A stretch of DNA of 64,000 nt from Desulfospira joergensenii DSM 10085 (GTDB taxonomy: Bacteria > Desulfobacterota > Desulfobacteria > Desulfobacterales > Desulfobacteraceae), in NCBI RefSeq assembly GCF_000420085.1, contig NZ_ATUG01000002.1, positions 1,426,001 through 1,490,000 of the forward strand, written 5' to 3'. A program made the position numbers and the translations under genes. Below the pieces are notes generated by a model, which saw nothing but the letters and a program-made list of their open reading frames with translations, ran no database searches and was not told where the DNA came from. Positions 34,654 to 42,949 of the stretch are shown here, one piece after another; positions within the stretch are counted from its first letter, which is position 1; each line of letters opens with the position of its first letter.

Positions 34654-35438
34654 AGTATATCGATTCCCACTGCCATCTCCACGATGAAAGAATCCAGGGG
34701 GATATCCCCGGGATCCTGGCCCGGGCCGAAGAGGCCGGGGTAAGGTATATGGTCTCCTGCGCCACCATGGAGAGCAATTTTAAGAGAACCCGAAGCCTTT
34801 CCCGGGAATACGGATCCATCCTTCCCTGCTACGGGATCCATCCCTGGTTCCTGGATTCATTGTCGGACCGGTGGGAACAGGTTCTGGGCGAACAGGCAGC
34901 CCCTGAGCCCTGCGCCATCGGTGAGACCGGCCTGGATTTCATGGACAAGGCGGCGGACCGGGATAAACAGATCCGGGTATTCCGGTTCCACCTGGAACTG
35001 GCCAATACCCTTGGCCGGCCCGTCAACATCCATATCCGAAAGGCCTGGGATGCCCTGATTCAGATTCTCAAGAAATCAGGACCCCTGAAAACCCCGGGAC
35101 TGATCCATTCCTATTCAGGGTCTGCAGATCTGATCCCGGTGCTGGAAAAATTTAACCTCTATATCTCCTTTTCAGGCTCCGTGACCCGGCCCAATGCCAA
35201 AAAGGTGGTCAAGGCCGTCCGGGCTGTATCCAAGGACCGGATCCTTCTGGAAACCGATGCGCCGGATATCTATCCCAGCCTGGATGAGCCTGCCGGAAGC
35301 ACTCCCCGTCTCAACGAGCCGGCCAACCTGGTTCCCATTGCCGGGGCTGCGGCCCGGATCCGGGGGATGAACGTTGAAGAACTGGCAGAAACTGCCTATG
35401 ATAACAGCCTGAAAATATTCAGTCCCGTGTTGCCCTGA
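34650..35438 (+). CDS. TatD-family metal-dependent hydrolase
   Basis: 262 residues, a TIM-barrel nuclease/hydrolase. Metal ligands are visible in IDSHCHLHD (residues 4-12), GETGLDFMD with the bridging Glu, HIRKAWDAL, HSYSGSADLI, and ETDAPDIYP near the end. E. coli TatD has 3'-5' DNase activity; YjjV and YcfH are relatives. The overlap with mqnB and the 3-bp gap to tcdA indicate one transcript. Confidence 0.92.
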   Translation: MKYIDSHCHLHDERIQGDIPGILARAEEAGVRYMVSCATMESNFKRTRSLSREYGSILPCYGIHPWFLDSLSDRWEQVLGEQAAPEPCAIGETGLDFMDKAADRDKQIRVFRFHLELANTLGRPVNIHIRKAWDALIQILKKSGPLKTPGLIHSYSGSADLIPVLEKFNLYISFSGSVTRPNAKKVVKAVRAVSKDRILLETDAPDIYPSLDEPAGSTPRLNEPANLVPIAGAAARIRGMNVEELAETAYDNSLKIFSPVLP

Positions 35439-35441
35439 GGA

Positions 35442-36179
35442 ATGCCTGTGGATCAGTTCGCCCGCATAGAACAGCTTTTAGGCCCCAAAGCCCTGGAAAA
35501 GATCAAAACGGCCCGGGTGGCGGTTTTCGGTCTGGGAGCCGTGGGCTCCTTTGCCCTGGAAGCCCTGGCCCGGTCCGGTGTCGGTTATCTGCGCCTGGTG
35601 GATTTTGACCGGGTGGATGCCTCCAATATCAACCGCCAGCTCCTGGCCCTGCACTCCACCCTGGGCCGGGAAAAGGCGATCCTTGCCCGGGACCGGGTGC
35701 TGGACATCAATCCGGACTGCCGGGTGGAGATTTTTTCCGCATTTGTCAATGCAGAGAGTCTCACAGAATTGCTCACCAAGGATCTGGACGTGGTCGTGGA
35801 TGCCATTGACGGACTCAACTCAAAGGTCAATCTGATCTTCGGAGCCCGGGAAATGGGACTTGAGGTGGTGTCCAGCATGGGAGCCGCCGGAAGAACGGAA
35901 ATTTCCATGATCCGGACAGGGGATATCCAGGACACCAGCGTCTGCCCCCTGGCCCGGGTGGTCCGCCGCCGCCTCCACCGGAGGGGCCTTTATCAGGGGG
36001 TGACCTGTGTGTATTCCATTGAAAAGCCTTTGAACAAACAGCCCTTTAAGGAGGACGACTTCTCAGAGGCCCTGCCCGACCATGGCCGGTCCCGCCCGCC
36101 CCTGGGCAGTGTTTCCTGGGTGCCCGGGGTCTTCGGCCTCACCCTGGCCGGAGAGGTCGTCAAAAAGATTTTGAAATGA
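35442..36179 (+). CDS. tcdA: tRNA threonylcarbamoyladenosine dehydratase (TcdA/CsdL, ThiF family)
   Basis: 245 residues, E1-like. The ATP-binding motif is VFGLGAVGSFALEALARSGVG and the hallmark is DFDRVDASNINRQLLAL. VDAIDGLNSKVNLI and a C-terminal SVSWVPGVFGLTLAGEVVK also match. The enzyme cyclises t6A37 of tRNA to ct6A with ATP. The catalytic-loop Cys is probably that in TSVCPLARVVRRRLHRRG. Other ThiF-like adenylyltransferases (ThiF, MoeB) have zinc CxxC pairs that are absent here, which favours TcdA. GAGGA lies before the ATG. Confidence 0.88.
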   Translation: MPVDQFARIEQLLGPKALEKIKTARVAVFGLGAVGSFALEALARSGVGYLRLVDFDRVDASNINRQLLALHSTLGREKAILARDRVLDINPDCRVEIFSAFVNAESLTELLTKDLDVVVDAIDGLNSKVNLIFGAREMGLEVVSSMGAAGRTEISMIRTGDIQDTSVCPLARVVRRRLHRRGLYQGVTCVYSIEKPLNKQPFKEDDFSEALPDHGRSRPPLGSVSWVPGVFGLTLAGEVVKKILK

Positions 36180-36180
36180 A

Positions 36181-36214
36181 GCCTGACCGGCAGACCAAAG
36201 GGGTCAGGCTTTTT
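36181..36214 (+). terminator. Rho-independent terminator after tcdA
   Basis: GCCTGACC (36181-36188) pairs with GGTCAGGC (36202-36209), followed by TTTTT. It begins 1 bp after the tcdA stop and overlaps the stop region of the convergent rhtB-like gene. Confidence 0.8.
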
Positions 36215-36839
36215 CAGTTTTCATAAAGAGGATGCCCAGGCCAAAGGAAATAAAAACCGTTCCTGAAATCCGGTTGAACCACGGGATTCTGCGACCGTCC
36301 GTCAGCCAGGCTTTGAGGGAATGGGCGCTTTTGGCGTAAACGGCCAGGGCCAGAAATGACAGGACCATGAACGTGGATGTCAGGATGGCAAACTGCAGGG
36401 GAACCGGCCTGGACAGGTCAAGGAACTGGGGGAACAGGGCGGTGAAAAAGAGGATCGCCTTTGGATTGGAAAGGGCCACAAAGAGTCCCTGAAGAAAGGT
36501 TTTCCGCCTTTCCTGAACAGGGGGATGATCAGGGTCTTCCAGGTTCGGCCAATCTGCATTTGAGAACCATTGCCGGATTCCCAGATAGATCAGATAAAAT
36601 GCCCCCAATGTCTTTAAGAGGGCAAACAACAGGGCCGAGGTTTTCAGGACCGCTCCCAGTCCCAGGACAGCTGAGCCCGATACGATCAAAAGCCCCGTGA
36701 TATTTCCAAGAGATGAGTAAAGCGATGTCTTAAATCCGTACCGGATGCCGTTTGTCACCGCCAGCAGAACGGCCGGCCCGGGGCTGATCACCCCCACAAG
36801 GGCCAGTCCGAAAAAGATAAACCAGGTGGAACCTTCCAT
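36204..36839 (-). CDS. LysE/RhtB-family amino-acid exporter
   Basis: 211 residues with six hydrophobic segments. The family signature at the N terminus is LVGVISPGPAVLLAVTNGIRYG. The second hallmark is LFVALSNPKAILFFTALFPQFLD. It exports homoserine, threonine or other amino acids; the substrate cannot be read. Its TGA stop lies inside the tcdA terminator. A promoter is predicted ~135 bp upstream, leaving a long leader with no obvious riboswitch. No LysG-type regulator is adjacent. Confidence 0.88.
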   Translation of the reverse strand: MEGSTWFIFFGLALVGVISPGPAVLLAVTNGIRYGFKTSLYSSLGNITGLLIVSGSAVLGLGAVLKTSALLFALLKTLGAFYLIYLGIRQWFSNADWPNLEDPDHPPVQERRKTFLQGLFVALSNPKAILFFTALFPQFLDLSRPVPLQFAILTSTFMVLSFLALAVYAKSAHSLKAWLTDGRRIPWFNRISGTVFISFGLGILFMKTEKA

Positions 36840-36973
36840 TTGCAGAACCCTCCTTTGGGGACCCTTTGAAATCGGATGAAAAACCTCCCATGCCCCTTTG
36901 ATTCGGTACAGGAAAATTCATTTCTCTTTTCCCCATTCCTTGTATGGATCATTGTTCGCTTTCTTTTCAACCC

Positions 36974-37002
36974 AATAAAATAATTTTTCCGGTCATTGTC
37001 AA
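36974..37002 (-). promoter_or_regulatory. Predicted sigma-70 promoter for the rhtB-like gene
   Basis: On the minus strand a perfect TTGACA (36997-37002), a 17-bp spacer and TTTATT (36974-36979). Transcription would start ~130 nt before the gene. Confidence 0.55.
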
Positions 37003-37718
37003 GGGACTCCTGGGAAAAGGTCAGGGCAATCACATGCAGATCCGCCGGCCATTGGCATGGATCTTCCACTGCATTCTCGCCGGCCTGTCCTGGGCGGCTC
37101 AGAGGATGCCGGTGTCCGGCCCCGTCCCTGGGGGCTCCTTCGCACTTGCGTATTTGCATGCGCTTACCCAGGGGAAAAGACAATTCCCCTTGCCGGGGAT
37201 GTACCGCTGTATTTTTTAGGATGGTATTGAAAACCGGATAAACTTCATGGTATGGATATTTCGGACGAATTGTTTTTTACTTTTTATCAACAACGCCAAA
37301 AGGATTTTCCATGTCATCTGACAGAGCGTTTTTTTCTACATCCCCGCCTCCTCCCTCTTTCTAAGATAAAGGCCTTTACCGGCCGTTTTACTTATCTTCC
37401 AAAGACAAAAGACCGGAGATTTCATCAGGCCTGAGATTTTGAAATCATCTGCCTGACAGGCTGCGGCCTGTCATCCGGTTCCATGCAAGCTCAAAAAAAC
37501 TGCGTGCAGGATCCTCATCTTTACATCCGGTCTTGTCTTTAATCCCATACAATTCAGGGTGCCCCTGGGAACCGGAATTCGGGTTCCGGTGCAGGACAGA
37601 GAAAAATTCCAACCCCGGATCTGATCCAACCGTCTGCTTGGATTCGGGGACCCAATTTTTTTGGATGTCCACACCGGACCCAGCCGGGTGATCAGAGGCA
37701 GCCCTTAAACGGAGAATC
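37003..37718. other. Intergenic gap with no recognised gene
   Basis: Between the promoter of the rhtB-like gene and the MFS gene. Short open frames occur on both strands, but none has a ribosome-binding site together with a recognisable sequence. A small inverted repeat (GGGGAA/TTCCCC around 37171-37189) has no T-run. I see no tRNA, repeat or riboswitch here. Confidence 0.4.
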
Positions 37719-38900
37719 ATGATGCTGAAATATAAAATCCTTCCCTGTCTGGCGGGATCTGTCTTTTTGATGATGGTTGGTGTGGGGATGATCGTGGCCG
37801 AGCTTCCCCGGAAAATAATCGAATTAACCGGTTCAGGAGATCTGGTCGGTTTCCTGGCCTCCTCCTTTGCCGTATCATATGTTCTGTTCCAGGTTCCACT
37901 GGGCAGCCTGGCCGATAGAATCGGTTTCAAACCCCTCCTGTTCGGGGGATATCTTATATGTGTCTGTACCGGGGTGCTCTACTATTCATCCCAGTCTCTT
38001 CTTTTAATTTTTACGGCCCGGTTTTTCCAGGGGCTGGGGGAGATCCCGGTCTGGGCCCTGGCTCCCGCTCTGCTCTCCATTGGGTATCCCCTGGCAAAGG
38101 GCCGGGCCATGGGGATATACAATGCCGCTTTACATCTTGGACTGACCCTTGGGCCGGTTCTGGGCATCCTCCTGGGCAGCCTTATCCCCCGGGATCTGAA
38201 ATTCCTGGTTTATGCGGGTTTATGCTTCCTGGGTGCCTGGGGGATCCAGGCCGGAATCCCCAACCTTACACCGGGAAGGGGGTTTCAAAAAACCTGCCTC
38301 TCCCCAAAAGAGATGATCCCGATCCTATCCCAAAGCATGCCCCTGATCACCCTTTCCGGGGTCTCATTATACGGGGCCGGATATGGTATCTTTATCACCG
38401 TGCTTCCGGTGTTCCTGATTTCAGAAAAAGGATTTTCCCCCTTTGATGTCAATCTGTTTTTCTCTGCCTTTTACGTGGGCCTCAGCTTTTCCCAGGTGAT
38501 AACCGGACGCATGTCCGATATCTTCGGCAGAAAAGGGTTTATGATTTTCGGACTGACCCTGGCCTCTGTTTCCCTTTCCGGAGCCCTGTTTTTAGAGCCC
38601 TGTATTGTCCTGCTGGGGATTTCCAGCCTGGGATTCGGTGCTTTTTCCCTTTCCTCCCTTGCCTTTCTTTCGGAAATGGTGGAAGATTCTCTGCGGGGAA
38701 CCGTCTCGGGCGCATATTTTCTGTTCTGGGGCCTTGGATATTTTTCCGGCCCCTTGATCATCAATGGTCTGGATTGTTTTATGGAGATCCGTCATGCTTT
38801 TCTTGTCTTTTCATTTTCATTGCTCATCCCTGTTTTCCTATGGTTTATTTTCATGGGCGCCGGCAGATTCAGAAACCGGGTCAAAAAGGAGGGGGTATGA
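37719..38900 (+). CDS. Major facilitator superfamily transporter
   Basis: 393 residues with about 12 hydrophobic segments. The MFS motif A between TM2 and TM3 is GSLADRIGFKPLL, and the half-repeat equivalent is GRMSDIFGRKGFM between TM8 and TM9. The first helix MLKYKILPCLAGSVFLMMVG and the AELPRKIIELTGS loop do not reveal the substrate. GGAG precedes the paired ATGs. Its stop overlaps the start of the GntR-type regulator (ATGA), so the regulator probably controls this transporter and senses its cargo. Confidence 0.85.
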   Translation: MMLKYKILPCLAGSVFLMMVGVGMIVAELPRKIIELTGSGDLVGFLASSFAVSYVLFQVPLGSLADRIGFKPLLFGGYLICVCTGVLYYSSQSLLLIFTARFFQGLGEIPVWALAPALLSIGYPLAKGRAMGIYNAALHLGLTLGPVLGILLGSLIPRDLKFLVYAGLCFLGAWGIQAGIPNLTPGRGFQKTCLSPKEMIPILSQSMPLITLSGVSLYGAGYGIFITVLPVFLISEKGFSPFDVNLFFSAFYVGLSFSQVITGRMSDIFGRKGFMIFGLTLASVSLSGALFLEPCIVLLGISSLGFGAFSLSSLAFLSEMVEDSLRGTVSGAYFLFWGLGYFSGPLIINGLDCFMEIRHAFLVFSFSLLIPVFLWFIFMGAGRFRNRVKKEGV

Positions 38901-39610
38901 CGCCTTTTTCCAAGGATATTGAAAAGCCCCGGGGCCTCAAGGCATTGGTCGAACAGATCCAGGATCTTGTTTTTTCCGGCCGGAAGGGGGACCGGCTCCC
39001 CTCGGAACGGGAACTTGCCGGGATTTTTCATACCGGCCGTCCGGTTGTCCGGGAGGCCCTGAGGATACTGGAAGTCAAGGGCTTGATCCGGATAAGGCCG
39101 GGCAGGGCAGGAGGGATCTTTATCGCATTGGGCATGGACCAAATGGTGACCGATCATCTAAAGCTTTTGATGCAATCCAGGAGAATCTCTTTGAACCATC
39201 TTGTGGAGTTCAGAAGAGAACTTGAGGGTCAGGCGGCTCTCAATGCAGCAATAAAAGCGGATGACAAGGACATTCTCCAATTGAAATCGGGGATTGAGAA
39301 GATAAGAGAGTGTGCCGCCGGCCCCGGAAAGGATGTTCCGGGGTTCATACGGGCGGATACGGATTTTCATCTAAAATTGTCCATGATCGACGGGAACCCC
39401 TGTAATACGCATATATTGCAGGCCATATATAATTTGAATGAGTATTTCGGCAGATTCGTCCGGATCGGTAAATATGAAATTGAAAAAAACCTGGAGGATC
39501 TGTCCAATCTTCTGGAGGCGGTTTTAACCCATAAAGGAGAGGCGGCAAAGTCCCTGGCAGTCAAGCACATCAACAGGTTCAAAAGCTATCCGGATTTAGG
39601 TTATCTCTAA
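38897..39610 (+). CDS. GntR/FadR-family regulator
   Basis: 237 residues. The N-terminal winged HTH (about 10-75) reads GDRLPSERELAGIFHTGRPVVREALRILEVKGLIRIRPGRAGG, a textbook GntR motif. A C-terminal FCD helical ligand domain follows (LVEFRRELEGQAALNAA, DTDFHLKLSMIDGN, HINRFKSYPDL). The Asp/His metal ligands of FCD appear to be present (DFH..., ...KHIN), suggesting a carboxylate ligand. The start ATG 38897 has AAAAAGGAGG ahead and overlaps the MFS stop. The open frame upstream of it lies within the MFS gene. Confidence 0.88.
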   Translation: MTPFSKDIEKPRGLKALVEQIQDLVFSGRKGDRLPSERELAGIFHTGRPVVREALRILEVKGLIRIRPGRAGGIFIALGMDQMVTDHLKLLMQSRRISLNHLVEFRRELEGQAALNAAIKADDKDILQLKSGIEKIRECAAGPGKDVPGFIRADTDFHLKLSMIDGNPCNTHILQAIYNLNEYFGRFVRIGKYEIEKNLEDLSNLLEAVLTHKGEAAKSLAVKHINRFKSYPDLGYL

Positions 39611-39631
39611 TAATTAGAATTTTGGTTTGAG

Positions 39632-39718
39632 TTCAAGGCGCAGGAAAATTTTAACCGTAGGAATATATTGAATATTTCGAGGATTAAAATTTTCCTCTAA
39701 CGCAGAAATCGGGTCAAA
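39632..39718. repeat. Intergenic palindromic element between convergent genes
   Basis: A 13-bp perfect inverted repeat AGGAAAATTTTAA (39642-39654) with TTAAAATTTTCCT (39684-39696) encloses an AT-rich core. It is flanked by AAGGCGC and AACGCAG, and followed by GGGTC. It lies 30 bp after the GntR gene and before the end of the convergent MarR-GNAT gene. I recall similar AAGGCGCAG...AACGCAG elements in other sulfate reducers, so it is probably a dispersed repeat. It could act as a bidirectional transcript end. Confidence 0.55.
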
Positions 39719-39747
39719 AGGCAATTAATAGAGGTGGCCTTTGGCAT

Positions 39748-40668
39748 TCAGGCCAGCTCCAATTCCCACAACTCCTCGGTCAGTTCCTGACCCCAGATCT
39801 GATGGGTCTGGGTTTCCGAGGGCCTGAATCCGAACCGACGATAAAGCTGCCGGGCCACTTCCAGGTTGCTGATGGTCCAGAGGATGATCTTTTCATAGTT
39901 TTTCCGCCGGGAGAATTCAACGGCTTCGCCAAGGAGTTTTTTTCCGAGGCCCTTTCCCCTGGATTCAGGTTCGATCAGGAACCACCTGAGTTGTGCCGCG
40001 TTTTCACCGGTATCCACAATGGCAATGGAGCCAATGGTCTCCATATCCTGTTCCGCCACCCAGAGATGCTCTTTTTCAGGGTTGTACCGGGTCACAAACT
40101 CTGACAGCCCTTCGGCCACATAGGCATCAAAGGTCGCGTCAAATCCATAGGCCCGGGAGTAAAAAAGAGCATGCCGATAGGTGATATACCCAAGATCCCC
40201 GGGCCGGTGGGATCTGAGGGTAAACATGGGTGCCTCCGGGGATTCTCCTGTAAAGATCTGCTGGATGGTGTCCATGGCACGGATAAGCCGGTCATGGTCC
40301 TCCCGGGTGGTGTGGGTAAGGGAGGAATTGATCTGAAGGTTGGACATCTCCTGGAGCCGGTAAAGTTCGGATCTGCCCGAAGAGGTGAGATGGAGCACCT
40401 GTTTCCGGGTATCTTGGGGAGATTTCTTTTTGAGGAGAAGGCCTTTTTTCTGGAACCGCGTCAAGATCCGGCTCAGGTATGCCGGATCCATGCGGAGTTG
40501 TCTGGCCAGATCGCTGGATACGAGATCCTTGCCCTGGGCCAGTTCAAAGAGGATTCTTGCCTCGGCCAGGGAAAACTCACTTTTAAGAAGTTTATGATCC
40601 AGCAGACCGAGAACCTGGGTATAAAACCGGTTGAAACCGCGGATCTTTTCAATATGGTTTAGATGCAT
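39748..40668 (-). CDS. MarR-GNAT fusion regulator/acetyltransferase
   Basis: 306 residues. The N-terminal half (about 1-145) is a MarR winged HTH: FSLAEARILFELAQGKDLVSSDLARQLRMDPAYLSRILTRF and the wing KSPQDTRKQVLHLT. The C-terminal half (about 150-306) is a GNAT acetyltransferase with the acetyl-CoA loop RWFLIEPESRGKGLGKKLL and the late motif NLEVARQLYRRFGFR. Such fusions are known, with an unknown acyl acceptor. A palindrome overlapping its own -35 box suggests autorepression. It is divergent from the MFS gene at 40991, a possible target. Confidence 0.9.
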   Translation of the reverse strand: MHLNHIEKIRGFNRFYTQVLGLLDHKLLKSEFSLAEARILFELAQGKDLVSSDLARQLRMDPAYLSRILTRFQKKGLLLKKKSPQDTRKQVLHLTSSGRSELYRLQEMSNLQINSSLTHTTREDHDRLIRAMDTIQQIFTGESPEAPMFTLRSHRPGDLGYITYRHALFYSRAYGFDATFDAYVAEGLSEFVTRYNPEKEHLWVAEQDMETIGSIAIVDTGENAAQLRWFLIEPESRGKGLGKKLLGEAVEFSRRKNYEKIILWTISNLEVARQLYRRFGFRPSETQTHQIWGQELTEELWELELA

Positions 40669-40710
40669 GATTTGCTCCCGAAATCAGGTTTAACCGTTGG
40701 TTTGCATTGC

Positions 40711-40739
40711 ATAATCTCTATTTTAATTGACTTTGTCAA
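40711..40739 (-). promoter_or_regulatory. Promoter with operator-like palindrome for the MarR-GNAT gene
   Basis: On the minus strand a perfect TTGACA (40734-40739), 17-bp spacer and GATTAT (40711-40716). The -35 box is inside the perfect inverted repeat TTGACTTTGTCAA (40727-40739), well placed for repression. Confidence 0.65.
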
Positions 40740-40990
40740 GTATTCTGTGGATAAAATCAAACAAAAAAGGGTGTCTGCTCCAGACACTCTTCTCGCCTGC
40801 AAAAATGAAAATTCTCTTTCCAGAAATTCCGGATTTGCCGGATATACTTTCGTCCCGGATGAAAAGATCTTGCAAATCGTAGATATTCTCTGGAATAATG
40901 ACTGATCCGGAAAGAAGAAAACCAAAGTGCTCATCCGGTTCTTTGATTTTTTGCGCTCTATATTCCGGTCAACCATGGGAGGAAAAGGGA

Positions 40991-42244
40991 ATGGAACCAA
41001 AAACAAGGGGGAGAGAGGTCATTCCAAAATTTCATTATGCCTGGGTGATCGCCCTGACAGGCATGGCCGTACTCTTCTCCTGCCTGGGCCTGGGCCGGTT
41101 TGCCTTAGGGATGCTTCTGCCCTCCATGGGAACCTCCCTGAACCTGAACTATTCCCAGATGGGGCTTATCGGGACGGGTAATTTTGTGGGGTATATGATT
41201 TCCGTGGTTCTGGCAGGGATGATTGCCCGGTCCATGGGCGCCAGGAAGACCATTTTCCTGGGGCTGATCCTGGTGGGCGGTTCCATGGTATGGATCAGCC
41301 GGGCCACGGGATACATGGAAATCCTGGTGCTTTACCTGGCCACGGGAATCGGATCCGGCCTGGCCAATGTCCCCCTCATGGGGCTGGTCTCCCATTGGTT
41401 CCTGAAAAGCAACCGGGGCCGGGCCGCCGGAACCATGCTGTCCGGAAATGGAATCGCCATTGTATTTACAGGGATCTTCATCCCTTGGATAAATGCCTTA
41501 ATGGGAAAGGAGGGCTGGCGGACCGGCTGGCTGATCTTCGGGATCATCTCCATTTTTATCGCCGCAATGGCAGGGCTGTTTCTACGGAATGATCCCCGGG
41601 AAAAGGGACTTGCCCCTTTGGGAGAAACCGGGAGAGATCCTCTGCCGCTGAATCCGGATTCCGGGAAGGAAAAAGAACGTCATCGATGGACCATGGTTCA
41701 TCTGGGATGTATCTATTCCCTGTTCGGGGCCACCTATGTGGTCTATGCCACATTCATCGTCACAGCCATGGTCAAAGAAATGGGATTTGGTGAGAATACG
41801 GCAGGCAATTTCTGGGCCGTGGTGGGTGCGCTTTCCATCTTTTCAGGCCCGCTGTTCGGAGGGCTCTCCGACAAGTTGGGAAGAAGGGCGGGCATCATGA
41901 TCGTGTACGGCCTGTTTACCCTCTCTTATATCCTTGTGGCTGCGGATCTGCCCCAGGGGTTTTTGTATGCATCCATCGGTATCTTCGGTCTGGCCGTCTG
42001 GAGCATCCCGACGATCATGTCTGCAGCCGTGGGGGATTATGCCGGACCGGAGCAGGCGGTAAAGGCTTTCGGTTTCATCACCTTGTTTTTCGGAGCCGGA
42101 CAGATTACCGGTCCTGCCGTTGCCGGGATTCTTGCAGATCTCACCGGAACATTTTCCACGGCCTTCTGGCTGTGTGCCGTATTAACCGGATCTGCCCTGG
42201 TGATGGCCTATTTTCTCCGGCCGCCTTCTGATTCCAATACCTGA
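40991..42244 (+). CDS. Major facilitator superfamily transporter (YbfB/YjiJ-like)
   Basis: 417 residues from ATG 40991, which has GGAGG/AAGGGA upstream. The open frame extends 31 codons further, without support. Twelve hydrophobic segments. The N-terminal FHYAWVIALTGMAVLFSCLGLGRFALGMLLPSM resembles the YbfB/YjiJ group. Motif A-like loops are RSMGARKTIFLG and GLSDKLGRRAGIMI. The substrate is unknown. It is divergent from the MarR-GNAT gene, whose product may regulate it. Confidence 0.85.
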   Translation: MEPKTRGREVIPKFHYAWVIALTGMAVLFSCLGLGRFALGMLLPSMGTSLNLNYSQMGLIGTGNFVGYMISVVLAGMIARSMGARKTIFLGLILVGGSMVWISRATGYMEILVLYLATGIGSGLANVPLMGLVSHWFLKSNRGRAAGTMLSGNGIAIVFTGIFIPWINALMGKEGWRTGWLIFGIISIFIAAMAGLFLRNDPREKGLAPLGETGRDPLPLNPDSGKEKERHRWTMVHLGCIYSLFGATYVVYATFIVTAMVKEMGFGENTAGNFWAVVGALSIFSGPLFGGLSDKLGRRAGIMIVYGLFTLSYILVAADLPQGFLYASIGIFGLAVWSIPTIMSAAVGDYAGPEQAVKAFGFITLFFGAGQITGPAVAGILADLTGTFSTAFWLCAVLTGSALVMAYFLRPPSDSNT

Positions 42245-42290
42245 AATCCGGCAGATCTTTATCTTTACCCGGAATTGTCTGTAAAAGATT

Positions 42291-42319
42291 TTGACTTCCC
42301 CGAACAGGTAAGTTAGTAT
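42291..42319 (+). promoter_or_regulatory. Predicted sigma-70 promoter for tetR-acs
   Basis: TTGACT (42291-42296), a 17-bp spacer and TAGTAT (42314-42319) just ahead of the TetR gene. Confidence 0.55.
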
Positions 42320-42355
42320 CACTCACCAAAGATGAACCATAACCAGAGGCTGGCC

Positions 42356-42949
42356 ATGAAGCATAAAGGCAAGACAAATCCGCCGGGGAGGATCAGGATC
42401 ATGAAGGCCCTTTCCGGATTGATGATGGAAAAGGACTTCAATTCCATTACCACCGCTGAAATCGCCAATACGGCAGAGGTGACGGAAGCCCTGATCTACA
42501 AGTACTTCAGGGATAAGAAAGATCTTCTTTACCAGGTGCTGGATGGCCTCTTTTCCGAATTCAATTCAGGCCTGGAACGGGAAATAAAAAGAGAAAAAGG
42601 CGCCATCGAAAAAATCAGGGTGATAATTTTAAAAAGCCTTGAAGAGTATTCCGCCAACCGGGTATTTGCAAAGATGCTCTTTCTCGAGGTCCGCAGTTCC
42701 CCCCGGTTTTTCAAATCCAAGGCATATCAAAATATTAAAATCTATGCCGGGGGACTTTTAACTATCATCGAAAAAGGTATAGAAGAGGGGGAATTAAAGG
42801 CCTCCATCAATCCCTTTACCATGAGAAAGATCATTCTCGGGGCCATTGAGCATGCCTGTCTCGGAGAGATCATATTCAACCGTGACCTGGATATCCAGAC
42901 CATTACCGATGAAATTTCCAATATTCTATTTGAAGGGGCCGGAGCATGA
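42356..42949 (+). CDS. TetR-family regulator
   Basis: 197 residues from ATG 42356, which has AGAGG 7 nt upstream. An in-frame ATG at 42332 is the alternative. The N-terminal HTH is typical: FNSITTAEIANTAEVTEALIYKYFRDKKDLLYQVL. The C-terminal ligand domain is helical and diverged. It overlaps the acyl-CoA synthetase start (ATGA), so it probably regulates that gene in response to an acyl-CoA or carboxylic acid; this is inferred from context. Confidence 0.88.
   Translation: MKHKGKTNPPGRIRIMKALSGLMMEKDFNSITTAEIANTAEVTEALIYKYFRDKKDLLYQVLDGLFSEFNSGLEREIKREKGAIEKIRVIILKSLEEYSANRVFAKMLFLEVRSSPRFFKSKAYQNIKIYAGGLLTIIEKGIEEGELKASINPFTMRKIILGAIEHACLGEIIFNRDLDIQTITDEISNILFEGAGA

Noticed and set aside
37252-37434. 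60-codon plus-strand open frame in the 37 kb gap
   Set aside because: No ribosome-binding site, no family resemblance and an uneven composition. Treated as chance.
37445-37930. 161-codon minus-strand open frame partly opposite the MFS gene
   Set aside because: Overlaps the start of a well-supported transporter gene and has no recognisable domain.
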